From positions 1-64,000 of the forward strand of contig CAXBHL010000005.1 of the NCBI GenBank assembly GCA_963975575.1: a DNA stretch of 64,000 nt, written 5' to 3'. Numbering within the stretch: position 1 is the stretch's first letter; every line of letters starts with the position of its first letter. The position numbers and the translations under genes were made by a program. This document shows, piece after piece, positions 38,851 to 48,227 of the stretch. Below the pieces are notes generated by a model. That model was not told the origin of the DNA, ran no database searches, and worked only from the letters and a program-made list of their open reading frames with translations. The stretch comes from UBA6054 sp963975575 (lineage in GTDB: Bacteria; Planctomycetota; Phycisphaerae; Phycisphaerales; UBA1924).

Positions 38851-40356
38851 TCAGCCGCCCAAGCTCGCCGGTTCGGGGGAGCGGTTGGGGACGAGCCACT
38901 TGTCGAGTTCGCGGACAATCTGCTCGTGCAGGGGCTTTGCGTTTTGAGCCTGAGCGCCGGACGGGACGCCGTTGAGCAGGATGCTGAAGCCGACGCGCCG
39001 CCCGGTGTCGGGGTCGGTCAGCACGCCCGAGAGGGCGTAGACGCCGGTGAGGTAGCCGCTCTTGGCCGCCAGGTTGGAACCGAGCTGGGAGTCGCCGAAG
39101 CGCGAACGCAGCGTGCCCGCGCCGGGCACGGCCAGCGAGTCCGCGAAGGCCGCCCACTTGGCGGGGTCGGTGGCGAGCCAGCGCATCCACGCGGTCAGCG
39201 TGGACGCGTGGACGTTGTTCTCGCGCGACATGCCCGACCCGTCGGCGATGCGGGTCGACTCGGTGCGGGACGCCCCGAGGGCGTCGGACATGACCATGCG
39301 GACGACCGCGGCGCCGTTGGTCCACGAGCCCGGCTCGCCGGTCACCTGGTTGCCCAGGCGTTTGAAGACGCACTCGGCGTAGAGGTTGTGCGAGTCGGTG
39401 TTGATGCGCCGGAGCACGTCCGCCAGGGGCGTGGTGATGACCACCGCCGCGCGGGAGTTGGGGAACGACTCGGTCTCGGTCGCGAGACGGACGTGGTCGT
39501 AGGCGAAACGGTCGGGCATGGCGATGCCGCGTTTGGCCAGCTCGTTGGCGATGACGCGCCCGGTGTATAGGGGCGGGTCGTGGATAGCGACCTCGATCTC
39601 GGCACGCGTGCGGACCTTTCCGATCAGGGTCATTCTGTCGTCGGGGTTCGGGCGGGAGACCCACGCGGTGTTTGTCCCCTGCCTGTCGGTGCGCGCGCGG
39701 TTGGCCAGCTCGATCCAGGGGGCCTCGGGGACGAGCGTGGTCAGCGGGGAGCCCCCGTCCTGGGTGGGCTCGGTGAAGATGGTGACGACGTTGCGGAAGA
39801 AGTTCAGGCCCCCGAGTTCGGCGCAGTACCAGCGGTTGAGCTGGTCGGCGGGCCAGGAGGGGTGGATGTAGTCGCGGTCGAAGACGCGGTCGTCGACCAC
39901 GATCTCGGAGATGCGTTCGACGCCCTGGGCCTTGAGCGAGGCGGCGATCTGGTCGAGCAGGCGTTCGAGGTTGAGCCCCACCTCCTCGCGTTCGAGCAGG
40001 ACGGGGTCGCCCAGGGCGGGGTCGCCGGAGCCGACGATGATCAGGCGGGGTGGGCTGACCGACTGGTCCACCCGGATCTCGGTGCGGAAGACGAAGTCCG
40101 GCCCCAGAACGGCGATGGCCGCCCCGGCGGTGAGGAGCTTCATGTTCGAGGCGGGGATGCTGGGCGTGTCCGGGCGGAAGGCGGCCACCTCGGTGCCGGT
40201 CTCCAGATCCACGGCGTGGACCGAGACGGTGGCGGTGCCCAGATCGGTGCGGGAGATGATGCTCGCGATGCGCTGGTCGAGCGGCCCGGCGAGGGCGGCG
40301 GCGCTGAGGAGCACCAGACCCGCGAGGGCGGCGAGCAGCGGCGATCGGTCTTTCAT
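38851..40356 (-). CDS. dacB: D-alanyl-D-alanine carboxypeptidase/endopeptidase (DacB, PBP4 type)
   Basis: A 501-residue exported penicillin-binding protein of the PBP4 (S13) family. A signal peptide spans about residues 1-23. The catalytic motifs are SIPASNMKLLTAG (SxxK), SHNLYAECVFKRLG (SxN) and LAAKSGYLTGV (KTG-type box, here KSG). Between SxxK and SxN the typical large S13 insertion is present. Its presence implies a peptidoglycan wall with D-Ala cross-bridges, as now accepted for planctomycetes. The ATG has a GGAGGAACG site. The stop lies 7 bp after the convergent UbiD gene. Confidence 0.9.
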   Translation of the reverse strand: MKDRSPLLAALAGLVLLSAAALAGPLDQRIASIISRTDLGTATVSVHAVDLETGTEVAAFRPDTPSIPASNMKLLTAGAAIAVLGPDFVFRTEIRVDQSVSPPRLIIVGSGDPALGDPVLLEREEVGLNLERLLDQIAASLKAQGVERISEIVVDDRVFDRDYIHPSWPADQLNRWYCAELGGLNFFRNVVTIFTEPTQDGGSPLTTLVPEAPWIELANRARTDRQGTNTAWVSRPNPDDRMTLIGKVRTRAEIEVAIHDPPLYTGRVIANELAKRGIAMPDRFAYDHVRLATETESFPNSRAAVVITTPLADVLRRINTDSHNLYAECVFKRLGNQVTGEPGSWTNGAAVVRMVMSDALGASRTESTRIADGSGMSRENNVHASTLTAWMRWLATDPAKWAAFADSLAVPGAGTLRSRFGDSQLGSNLAAKSGYLTGVYALSGVLTDPDTGRRVGFSILLNGVPSGAQAQNAKPLHEQIVRELDKWLVPNRSPEPASLGG

Positions 40357-40467
40357 GGTCGTTCCTCCGTCTTGGGACTGTCCATCGGCCGGCCGGGCGG
40401 ATCGGCTCCATCGGGCGCGGCGGGTTTCGGGTATCCGGACCCGGGCGTCGTGCGGGGCGACCCTGGC

Positions 40468-40503
40468 GGGCCCAGTCGGGCCCAGTCGGGCCTAGTCGGG
40501 CCG
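40468..40503. repeat. 10-bp tandem repeat covering a stop codon
   Basis: GGGCCCAGTC occurs at 40468, 40478 and, with one C-to-T change, at 40488, followed by a partial unit. The changed base creates the TAG stop of the minus-strand gene ending at 40492; a perfect unit would read on. Confidence 0.8.
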
Positions 40504-40878
40504 GACAACCGGCAGAACCGCGTCCGCGGCGGCCGCGGAGGCGAGCAGCCATTCGATCCAGACCCCGTCGCCGACGCTGGACGCGGCGACGATGGGATCC
40601 CTGGCGGGCTTGGCGAGCGAGGAGAGGTCGTCGTTCTCGAGCCGGGCGCGGGGCACGCGGGCGGCGATCTTGAGCGAGCCGGGGTCGGGGATCAGGTACG
40701 CGGGCCCGGCCGGCAGGTCGAACTGAAGCGTCCAGTTCCACGGATCGATCCAGACCGGCTTGGGCTTGCGCCCGAGGTGCTTGAGCGCCTGGCGAGCGAG
40801 CGCGAGCGCCTCGGGGGGGAGGGCGGCGAGCAACGCATCGGCGGTCGGCGTCTGGTATCGGTCCTGCCAGGGTCCCAA
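40492..40878 (-). CDS. Orphan 128-residue protein
   Basis: I do not recognise this protein. It is soluble, with no signal peptide or membrane segment. The N-terminal half is helical (ADALLAALPPEALALARQAL); the centre has an aromatic strand region, PVWIDPWNWTLQFDL, followed by PAYLIPDPGSLKIAARVP. This alpha-then-beta pattern resembles small conserved proteins of planctomycetes but no function is suggested. The start is TTG with a GGAGAT site. The stop falls inside a 10-bp tandem repeat, so the C terminus may vary between strains. Confidence 0.55.
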   Translation of the reverse strand: MGPWQDRYQTPTADALLAALPPEALALARQALKHLGRKPKPVWIDPWNWTLQFDLPAGPAYLIPDPGSLKIAARVPRARLENDDLSSLAKPARDPIVAASSVGDGVWIEWLLASAAAADAVLPVVRPD

Positions 40879-41017
40879 GCGGGATCTCCGTCAAAAAAGG
40901 CGTTTCGTGGGCCGGGTGGTCCGGCGGGTGGTGGGGCGTCAAAGATTAGGCGTCGCGCGTCGGGGCGGTCATCGACGATTTCCGACCGGCGCGGATTTGA
41001 CGACCGGAGACGTTCCC

Positions 41018-41506
41018 ATGCCCGACCCAGCCGCCGCCGCGACCGAGATGACGGACAACGCGTTCGACCACGCCGGGATCCTGGTGGTGGACGATAACGA
41101 GCACAACCTGGAACTGATCCAGGCGTACCTGGACGAGCTCGGCGGTGAGATCCGCGTGGCACGCGACGGCACCGAGGCGCTCGACTCGATCGCGGCGACC
41201 CCCCCGGACATCGTGCTGCTGGACATCATGATGCCCCGGATGAGCGGGTATCAGGTGTGCGAGCGGATCAAGGCCAACTCGGCGACGCGGGACATCCCCG
41301 TGATCATGGTGACCGCGCTGAACGAGGTGGGGGACGTCGAGCGGGCCGTAGACGCGGGGGCCGACGATTTCCTGACCAAGCCGGTCAACAAGCTCGAACT
41401 GGTGACCCGGGTGCGGTCGCTGCTGCGGGTGCGGGCGATGAAGCGGCAGCTCGACGCGGCGATCGAGGAGGTCCGCTCGCTGCGCGACCAGCCCCAGCCC
41501 GAGTGA
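41018..41506 (+). CDS. CheY-like response regulator
   Basis: A 162-residue single-domain receiver with short tails. ILVVDDNEHNLEL supplies the acidic pair, DIVLLDIMMPRMSGYQV the phospho-acceptor Asp, IMVTALNE the Thr and FLTKPVNKLEL the Lys. After the receiver there is a helix, RVRSLLRVRAMKRQLDAAIEEVRSL, of the kind that links receivers to output domains, but no output domain follows. It may act by protein-protein contact, like CheY or DivK, or be phosphorylated by a distant kinase. The ATG follows CCGGAGACG. No sensor kinase is adjacent. Confidence 0.88.
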   Translation: MPDPAAAATEMTDNAFDHAGILVVDDNEHNLELIQAYLDELGGEIRVARDGTEALDSIAATPPDIVLLDIMMPRMSGYQVCERIKANSATRDIPVIMVTALNEVGDVERAVDAGADDFLTKPVNKLELVTRVRSLLRVRAMKRQLDAAIEEVRSLRDQPQPE

Positions 41507-41537
41507 TGGCCCGGGGCCCGGCTCGGACGGGCGCGGA

Positions 41538-42887
41538 TCAGGGGCACCCGGCGTTGAACAGGGACAGGTAGGCGGAGAGATCGAAGAAGTTGAGGGTGCC
41601 GAAGGGCGACGCGAGGTCGGCCGCGGGGTCGGCGTTGTTGAACAGGGTCAGGTAGGACGAGAGATCAAAGAAGTTGAGCACGCCGTAGGGCTCGGCCAGG
41701 TCGGCGGGCGAGCAGCCCGGGTTGGTGTCCGCCGCGGGGAGGACGAAGTCGACGATCACGGGGCGGTGGTCGGAGGCGATGGTCGAGGCGAGCAGCGGGT
41801 TGCCCGGATACGTGCTGACCGGGAACGGCTGGTTGTTGGTCGTCATGCCGAAGCCGATCGAACGGAAGATGAAGGAGCGGCGGGCCTGGGCGATCGAATC
41901 CTGCCAGCAGATGTAATCGAGCTTGGAGCTGCTGCCCTGCGTGCTCGTCTCGTTGGTGACCGGGTGGGAGGCCATGTCCCACGAAGAGTCGGAGCGGTCG
42001 CGGTCGGTGCCGTCGGTGCCGCCGGTGATCTGGGCGCGGGTCATCCACTCGATCGGGCCGGCCCCCCCGGGCTGCTGGTTGAAGTCGCCGCCCCAGATGA
42101 CGGGGGTGTGCTCGTCGAGCACGTCGCCGGTGCTCGGGATGATGACCTTGGAGTTGGGGTCGGAGACGCCGGTGCCCGCGCCGTTGTAGTAGTAGTCGAT
42201 GTAGTAGGCGGTGTTCTTTGCCGCGGTCAGGCGGTCGGCGGCGTCGCTGCTGTCGAAGCCGGACTTGAGGTGGGCGTTGCCCACGACCACGTCGCCGGCG
42301 TAGGTCTCGTCCGGGAGATCGATCTGGGCGAACATGAAGCCGCGGATGCCGCCGTTGCCGCCGGGCGCGTAGGCGTCGGCGACCACGAAGAAGTCGTTGA
42401 CGAGGGCCTGGCCGCCGTTGATGCTCTCGAACGGGTAGCGTGAGAGGATCACGTTGCGGTTGAAGTTGTCCGTGACCGGGCACACGAAGACGTAGGGCAG
42501 GTCGTAGCCGGGAACGAACTTCTGGACGTAGCTGGTGACGTCGCCGCCCCGGAAGGGATCGGCGCCCCCGCGGATGAACAGGTCGAGCACCGTGGCGAGC
42601 TGCGCGGTGGTGTCGACCCCCGCGCCGGTGCCGTTGCCGCTGTTGTCGCCGGTCTCCTGCATGATTAGCACGTCGGGCTGCATGGCCGCGACGATCCGGA
42701 CGATCGCGTTCCAGTCGTTCTGGGCGTCGGTCTTGAGGTTGGTGCGGCAGATCGCGTCGGCGGTGTTCCACGTCATGACGCGCAGGTCGGTGGTCTCGGT
42801 CTTGGACCAGTCGCCGTTGGCCGGGTCCCACCCGATCGCGGGCGTGGTGGTGAGCAGGATCGCGGCGGCGAGGACGGGTGAACGCAT
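41538..42887 (-). CDS. Secreted endonuclease/exonuclease/phosphatase protein with dockerin-like tail
   Basis: A 449-residue exported protein. After a signal peptide (residues 1-18) comes an endonuclease/exonuclease/phosphatase domain: MTWNTADAI, IMQETGD, NAHLKSG, WGGDFNQQP and ASDHRPVIVDF provide the Asn, Glu, His and Asp residues of the active site. The last 55 residues form two units of the type ADLA-P-G-LNFFDLS-YL-LFN, ending in AGCP, resembling the planctomycete GC-type dockerin domain. It may be an extracellular nuclease or phosphodiesterase anchored by that tail. The ATG at 42887 has GGAGCC nearby. The neighbour at 43095 has the same tail. Confidence 0.85.
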   Translation of the reverse strand: MRSPVLAAAILLTTTPAIGWDPANGDWSKTETTDLRVMTWNTADAICRTNLKTDAQNDWNAIVRIVAAMQPDVLIMQETGDNSGNGTGAGVDTTAQLATVLDLFIRGGADPFRGGDVTSYVQKFVPGYDLPYVFVCPVTDNFNRNVILSRYPFESINGGQALVNDFFVVADAYAPGGNGGIRGFMFAQIDLPDETYAGDVVVGNAHLKSGFDSSDAADRLTAAKNTAYYIDYYYNGAGTGVSDPNSKVIIPSTGDVLDEHTPVIWGGDFNQQPGGAGPIEWMTRAQITGGTDGTDRDRSDSSWDMASHPVTNETSTQGSSSKLDYICWQDSIAQARRSFIFRSIGFGMTTNNQPFPVSTYPGNPLLASTIASDHRPVIVDFVLPAADTNPGCSPADLAEPYGVLNFFDLSSYLTLFNNADPAADLASPFGTLNFFDLSAYLSLFNAGCP

Positions 42888-42999
42888 GGTCGAGGCTCCG
42901 TGGGTCGGGTCGGTCCGGTGGGCATTGTACCGCTTAAGGCCAGTATTGGCAGTGGTTTGCCGCTGTTTGGCGGTGAGAATGCCACGGCCTTTCAAAGAA

Positions 43000-43031
43000 G
43001 CAAGGCCCGCGCGGTTGGGCGCGGGCCTTGG
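43000..43031 (-). terminator. Terminator after the dockerin-tailed protein gene
   Basis: CAAGGCCCGCGC pairs with GCGCGGGCCTTG across a 6-nt loop. On the minus strand it lies 64 nt beyond the stop of the gene ending at 43095 and is followed by CTTCTTTG. Confidence 0.6.
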
Positions 43032-43094
43032 AAGGGATCGGATCGGCGGGTGTCGGACCGGTCAGGTCCGATCACGCCGTGTCAGCCGGTCGGG

Positions 43095-45212
43095 TCAGGG
43101 GCAGCCGGCGTTGTAGGCGGAGATGAACGCCGCGATGTCGAAGAAGTTGAAGGTGCCGAAGGGGGCCGCGATGTCGGCGGAGGGATTCTGGGAGTTGTAC
43201 GCCGCGATGAAGGTCGAGATGTCGAAGAAGTTGACGTTGCCATCGTTGTTGAAGTCGGCCAGGCAGGGCTCCGGGCCCTCGGCGTAGTAGCCGATATACA
43301 GGGCGACCTGGTAGGACTCGTCGGCCGGCAGGCCGGGGTCGAAGAAGCTGCTGGTGGGGTTGTTGTAGTTCCCGTCGCCGTCCACGTCGTAGGTGATGCT
43401 GGTGGAGATCACCATGCCGCCGTTGGTGATGGGGTCGGAGGTCTCCAGGCCGGCGGTCGAGACGTTGTTCCAGGCCTTGTCCGAGACACCCGATGACCAG
43501 ACGGAGTTGCCGGCCGGGGTGTTGCCGCCGGTGGCGGTGCCGAGGAAGTCGATGCGGTAGTTGCGGTTGGAGTTCTGGCCCTCGGCGATGGTGCCCAGCT
43601 CGAGGACGAGCTCGAGGCGGTAGCTGAAGGTGTCGGGCTGGTAGACCGCCCGCAGCAGGGCGCTGTCGAAGTCCGAGCCGCCGCCGATCAGGCGGTCGTA
43701 GAGCTCGACGGCCGAGAGGAACCAGACGTTGCCGACCGAGTCGATGGCGGGGGCGGACATGCCCGGGCCGGACAGGGGGGCGACCTGACCGAGCGAGACG
43801 AGCTGGCCGATCTCGTTGCCGTTGGCGTCGAAGATGGCCTTGCCCTCGTCCTGCGTGAAGAGGTTGAACTGGTCGATGTAGGCGGCGGTGGTCCACTCGA
43901 CCGCGCCGCTCGCGCTCGAGAAGCGGCCGACGACGATCTGGTTGGAGATGTCGCCGTTGAGCCCGTTCTCGGAGATGGTCGTCGCCATCAGGGTGCGACC
44001 GGCCTGGTCGTTGCCGACGGCCACGGTGCCGACGCCGCCGCGGAAGGCGGTCGAGCCGGTGTGGTGGCGGCTCTGGTACACGCCGGGGAAGTAGTTGACG
44101 GTGAAGCCGCTGTCATTATCGGTGACGCTCGTGGGGACCACGAAGGCCTTCTTGCTGAGCACGGCGCCGGCGGCGTCGACGGACCAGAGGTTGATGGCGT
44201 TGCTGGTGCCGTCGGCGATGCTGTTGGAGCTGACGGCGAAGGTGTAGACGCCGTTGCCGAGGGCCTGGTGGGCGGTGCCGCCGAACGAGCCGCGGTGGTT
44301 GTCAACCACGGCCGCGTCGAGGTGGTTGGGCGTGGCGGTGGTGCCGCCGGCGGTGGCGCCGTAGACGTACTGGGCGCTGAAGTCGGGGCCGGCGTACACG
44401 CCGTTGCCTCCGGCGACCGAGGCCGGGATGTTCGCCGGCACGGTGTGGGTCGTGGTGCTGGCGTTGACCATGCGGTCGGTCGCGTCGATGGTCGCGCCCG
44501 TCGAGATCATGTTGTTGACGCCGCAGACGCGGTCGAAGAGGCGGGTGCGGAAGATGTTGTTGCCGCTGAGCACGCCGGGGCCGGTGTTGGTGCCGAAGCC
44601 GTCGCCGCGGAAGTAGACATTGCCGTTGGCGTCGATGGAAACGCCGCCGAGCTGCGAGGACGAGCCCGTGGTCGCGTTGACCATGTTGGTGGCGGCGACG
44701 CGGCGGTCCACGAAGAGGCGGTTGGGCTCGCTGGGCTTGAAGTTGACCAGGGCGCCGACCATGCCGTTGTAGCTGTTTCCCGCGTCCGTGGTGCCGAACT
44801 CGCTGATCGCCAGGGCGAAGCGGGACGAGGAACCGGTGGGCGAGACGCTCTGGGCGCCGCTGTTGAACTCACCAACGCCCGCGCCGGCGGTGTCCCACGC
44901 GGAGTAGGACGGCCGGGAGAAGGGCACGTTGAGGACGACATCGGGGCTGATCGTGACCGACGAGCCCAGCGCGTTGAAGTTGGCGCTGCTCATCTTGGAG
45001 GTCTTGAGGATCGGCGCGATGCCGAAGATGTTGCCCTGGGAGGTGGTGATTGGCGCCAGATCGATCACGTACGCGGCGCAGTTTTCCGTCCAGGGGTTCA
45101 GTGCGTCGCCGGGCAGCCCGCCGAGGCCGGCGCTGACCGAATCCTGTGCGAGGGCGGGGCAGCTCATTCCGACGGCGGCGACGATGGTCGCGATTCCGAT
45201 CTGGTGGCGCAT
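43095..45212 (-). CDS. Large secreted protein with dockerin-like tail
   Basis: A 705-residue exported protein that I do not recognise apart from its tail. A signal peptide spans about residues 1-22 (ending PALAQ). The body is rich in Gly, Asn, Ser and Thr with repeated beta-strand-like segments (GVSIDANGNVYFRGDGFG, SIDSVGNVWFLSAVEL), suggesting a beta-propeller or sandwich. The C terminus reads CLADFNNDGNVNFFDIS then a second NFFDIAAF unit and AGCP, as in the neighbouring gene. The D-x-N-x-D loop in the first unit could bind calcium. The ATG at 45212 has GGAG 12 nt upstream; one 15 nt earlier has none. The frame is open upstream for about 1,000 codons by chance. Confidence 0.75.
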   Translation of the reverse strand: MRHQIGIATIVAAVGMSCPALAQDSVSAGLGGLPGDALNPWTENCAAYVIDLAPITTSQGNIFGIAPILKTSKMSSANFNALGSSVTISPDVVLNVPFSRPSYSAWDTAGAGVGEFNSGAQSVSPTGSSSRFALAISEFGTTDAGNSYNGMVGALVNFKPSEPNRLFVDRRVAATNMVNATTGSSSQLGGVSIDANGNVYFRGDGFGTNTGPGVLSGNNIFRTRLFDRVCGVNNMISTGATIDATDRMVNASTTTHTVPANIPASVAGGNGVYAGPDFSAQYVYGATAGGTTATPNHLDAAVVDNHRGSFGGTAHQALGNGVYTFAVSSNSIADGTSNAINLWSVDAAGAVLSKKAFVVPTSVTDNDSGFTVNYFPGVYQSRHHTGSTAFRGGVGTVAVGNDQAGRTLMATTISENGLNGDISNQIVVGRFSSASGAVEWTTAAYIDQFNLFTQDEGKAIFDANGNEIGQLVSLGQVAPLSGPGMSAPAIDSVGNVWFLSAVELYDRLIGGGSDFDSALLRAVYQPDTFSYRLELVLELGTIAEGQNSNRNYRIDFLGTATGGNTPAGNSVWSSGVSDKAWNNVSTAGLETSDPITNGGMVISTSITYDVDGDGNYNNPTSSFFDPGLPADESYQVALYIGYYAEGPEPCLADFNNDGNVNFFDISTFIAAYNSQNPSADIAAPFGTFNFFDIAAFISAYNAGCP

Positions 45213-45448
45213 GTTCTCTGTCTCCATGGGTTTAGGGGGTTTCCAACGCCCCGAATCTCTCTCTGCTCCGCGGCTCGGAGCACGCCCGGGATCCGACGCG
45301 ATCTCCGGCGGGCCGGGCGCTGTCTCCCGGGTGCTTAGTCTAGCACAGAGCCCATCGGACGGGGGTTTTGAAGGCTCAGAATGGGCGTCAAGGTTTGGTA
45401 AACGCCGCTGAGTGCCCGATAACGCCCGGACAGGGCCTGCGGGCCTGG

Positions 45449-46339
45449 TCAGGGCGTCCGAGGAGGGATCCGGGCGGCCAGGCGGGCCGCCAGGGCGGCA
45501 TTGGAACGAACCAGGGCCAGGTTGGCCCGCAGGGTTGCGCCGTCGGAGATCTGGTGGAGGGCCGAAAGCACGGCCGGTGTGACGGCTCGGCCCGTCGCGC
45601 CGCTTTCGGACGCCCGCGTCTCGGCCTGCAAGAGCCACTCGTCCCATCGCCCCTGGGGGATTTCGTCCTCGGCCGGGATGGGATTGCAGACGAGCACCCC
45701 CCGTCCGGTCCGGGCCAGTTCGGCGTCCAGGAACGCGGCCAGCTCGTCGGGGTCGTCGAAGCGACCGTCGACGCCCGCCTCGCTTTCCCGCCGGTAGAAC
45801 GCGGGGAAGCGGTCCGAGCCGAACCCGATCACGGGGACCCCCAGCGTTTCCAGCATCTCGCGTGTGGCGACCACGTCCAGCAGGTTTTTGACGCCCGAGG
45901 CGACAACCGCGACCGGGAACCTTGTCAGGGCGGCCAGGTCCGCGGAGACGTCCCATCGGGCGCCGTAGTTCTTGTGGACCCCCCCGATGCCGCCCGTCGC
46001 GAACACGCGGACCCCGGCCCCGGCCGCGAGTTCCATGGTGGCGCTGACGGTCGTTGCAGCGTGGGACCCGCTGCGCAGGAGCAGGCCCAGGTTCCCCGTG
46101 TTGGCCTTGGGCACGGCCGGCGCCTCGAGCAGCAGCGAGAGTTCCTCGCTGTTCAGGCCGACGACGCCCCGCCCGCCGACCACGCCCACCGTGGCCGGGC
46201 GGGCGCCGTGGGCGGTGATGATGGAATCGAGTTCGGCCGCGAGCGGGCGGGCGGCATCCTTCGGCACGCCGTGGACCAACAGCGTGGTCTCGAGCGCGAC
46301 CGCGTGGGGCGTCGAGCGGTTGATGATGGAAGTGGCCAT
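45449..46339 (-). CDS. psuG: Pseudouridine-5'-phosphate glycosidase
   Basis: A 296-residue enzyme that splits pseudouridine 5'-phosphate into uracil and ribose 5-phosphate (the reaction is reversible), a salvage route for pseudouridine from RNA turnover. Recognised segments are ALETTLLVHGVP, VGVVGGRGVVGLNSEEL, FATGGIGGVHKN, VVASGVKNLLDV (carrying the catalytic Lys) and CNPIPAEDEIP. The length is normal. The ATG at 46339 has an AGGAGAT site. The usual pseudouridine kinase psuK is not adjacent. Confidence 0.95.
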   Translation of the reverse strand: MATSIINRSTPHAVALETTLLVHGVPKDAARPLAAELDSIITAHGARPATVGVVGGRGVVGLNSEELSLLLEAPAVPKANTGNLGLLLRSGSHAATTVSATMELAAGAGVRVFATGGIGGVHKNYGARWDVSADLAALTRFPVAVVASGVKNLLDVVATREMLETLGVPVIGFGSDRFPAFYRRESEAGVDGRFDDPDELAAFLDAELARTGRGVLVCNPIPAEDEIPQGRWDEWLLQAETRASESGATGRAVTPAVLSALHQISDGATLRANLALVRSNAALAARLAARIPPRTP

Positions 46340-46619
46340 GCGGATCTCCTGGATGAGCGTACCCGTTTCCTGAGCAGAATCCGGGGGCACGGGCGGTCAG
46401 GAGAGACTCTGGACCCACCGCCCCGTGGTGCGCTCCCCGAAAGATGATCGGACCTGTCGCGATCGTCGGGACGTTGCGGGTGGTACCGTTTAGCGAAGAT
46501 GGGGGGGATCTTCCCCCGGTGCCTGCCGAACGGGGGGTTCTCGGTGTGGCCCCCCGGCCCGGCCATTGCCATAAACACCGAGGTGGCAGCCCGCATCGCC
46601 GCTGACAAGGACCCGATCC

Positions 46620-48197
46620 ATGAACCGACACACACTCTGGAAATCTCTTCTCATCGCCGGAGCGAGCCTTCTCTGGGCCGGCGTCGCGTCGGCGGACGTC
46701 GTTGAGGCGGAACGCAGCGAGATGGTCGAGGTGCGGATCCGGATGCCCGACGGACGGGTGCTCATCCGCCACGAGCCTCGGTTCGCGGCTCGGGTTGAGG
46801 TTTCCGAGGCCGTGGAAGGTCCCGAGTTGCAGACCGGCAACGGGAAAGTGACGAGCGCGGGCCGCACGGTCACGGGGGGCAGCAACGGGCGCGGCTCGTC
46901 CGGCTTCGGGTCTTCGGGCGGTGGTGGCGGCGGCGGCGGTGGATCGTCGTCCGGCGGGGGTGGGGGTGGGTACGCGCTGCCCGGCAGTCTTCCTGGCGGT
47001 GGATCCGGACCCGCCCCGGATCTGAACGGCAACAGCGCCCCGGGCGGGGTGCCGGTCACGGTGTATTCCTGGGATCGTTCGTCCCCGCAGGCGTTCCGCA
47101 ACATCATCCAGACCATCGAGGCCGACCCCCGGGTGGGCACGCCGGAGCGCCTGGCGAACCGCATCGTGGCCCGGATCCAGACGGACCAGCCCCAGAAGAT
47201 CGCGCTGCGGTTCTGGAAAGAACTCATCCCCGCCTCGCGCGACCCGTTCGATCTTTCGGATCCGGTGGCGTTGTGGCAGGCGAACGGGTTCAGCGACGGG
47301 CTCGAGCCGTACTGGCGCGCGGTGGCCGAGCAGCTCAGGGCGCGGGGCGTGACGCCGGACTACCTGGTGCAAGACTTGGAGGTGGGCGTCCGCTACTGGC
47401 ACGTGCCGGAGGCCGATCGGACCGCGTTCTTTACGACGCTGTTCGCCAACCGGCAGGCTGTCTCGGCGCACCTGCCCCCTGCGGTGTTCTCGGTGAGCGT
47501 CGACCGCTTCCTGGACCGTCGGGACGCCGGGGCCGACGCGGCACGTCTCGCGTACGACCAGGCGGCGGTGGACATGCGTACGACGCTGATCCGCGAGACC
47601 ATGCACCGGCCGTTCGTTGAGACGTACGGGATGCTGATCGATCACTCGAACTACAACGACATGCACGAGTCGTTCGAGGTTCCCCGCTACAACAACTCGC
47701 CGTGGTTCGAGACCAGCGTGCACGGGATTTCGGCACCGAGTTCGTACGTGGTCAACTACGGGCAGGAGGGCTCGCGGTTCACGCGTCTCGACAAGCACCC
47801 GCGGTGGAACCAGCTGATCGTGGTGCTCAACTCCTTGCGTTCGGCGGCGGCAAACGGGCCGGTGCACCCGTGGATCGCGCCTCCCGGGTACGGCGCGCGC
47901 GGCGCGGACACCTGGTGCAGGGCGAACGAGTTGCAGAAGGAAGAGTGGCTCTGGCAGGTGTTCATGACGCACTGCCTGGCCATGGGGATCGACACCTACA
48001 TCCTCTGGAACCCCGACCCGCGCTGGAACCCGCACGCTGTGGCGAACGATCGGTTCATGGATGACTGGTTCCAGGGCAAGACCGCGCATCACGAACTGCT
48101 GACGCTGCCCGAGATCCCGCTGGACGCGGACTTCATCGAGACGAACGGCGTGACGATCCAGTACAGCTCGTTCGTGCAGAAGTTTGGGAATCGCTGA
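46620..48197 (+). CDS. Secreted protein of unknown function with Gly-rich linker
   Basis: A 525-residue exported protein without a recognised family. A signal peptide covers about residues 1-25. A small N-terminal domain (about 26-75) is followed by a linker of runs of Gly and Ser (about 90-125). The C-terminal 390 residues form a compact alpha/beta domain rich in aromatic residues: PVTVYSWDRSSPQAF, DYLVQDLEVGVRYWHVPE, SVHGISAPSSYVVNYGQ and YILWNPDPRWNP. This pattern recalls glycoside-hydrolase-like barrels, but I see no catalytic pair that can be trusted. The ATG has an AAGGACCC site. It faces psuG divergently and HU convergently. Confidence 0.7.
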   Translation: MNRHTLWKSLLIAGASLLWAGVASADVVEAERSEMVEVRIRMPDGRVLIRHEPRFAARVEVSEAVEGPELQTGNGKVTSAGRTVTGGSNGRGSSGFGSSGGGGGGGGGSSSGGGGGGYALPGSLPGGGSGPAPDLNGNSAPGGVPVTVYSWDRSSPQAFRNIIQTIEADPRVGTPERLANRIVARIQTDQPQKIALRFWKELIPASRDPFDLSDPVALWQANGFSDGLEPYWRAVAEQLRARGVTPDYLVQDLEVGVRYWHVPEADRTAFFTTLFANRQAVSAHLPPAVFSVSVDRFLDRRDAGADAARLAYDQAAVDMRTTLIRETMHRPFVETYGMLIDHSNYNDMHESFEVPRYNNSPWFETSVHGISAPSSYVVNYGQEGSRFTRLDKHPRWNQLIVVLNSLRSAAANGPVHPWIAPPGYGARGADTWCRANELQKEEWLWQVFMTHCLAMGIDTYILWNPDPRWNPHAVANDRFMDDWFQGKTAHHELLTLPEIPLDADFIETNGVTIQYSSFVQKFGNR

Positions 48198-48227
48198 GCG
48201 GGCGCGGGCGGGCCGCGAACTGAATGC

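Noticed and set aside
41538..45212. A cellulosome-like system based on the dockerin-like tails.
   Set aside because: No cohesin, scaffold or polysaccharide-degrading enzyme is present, and the tails differ from clostridial dockerins.
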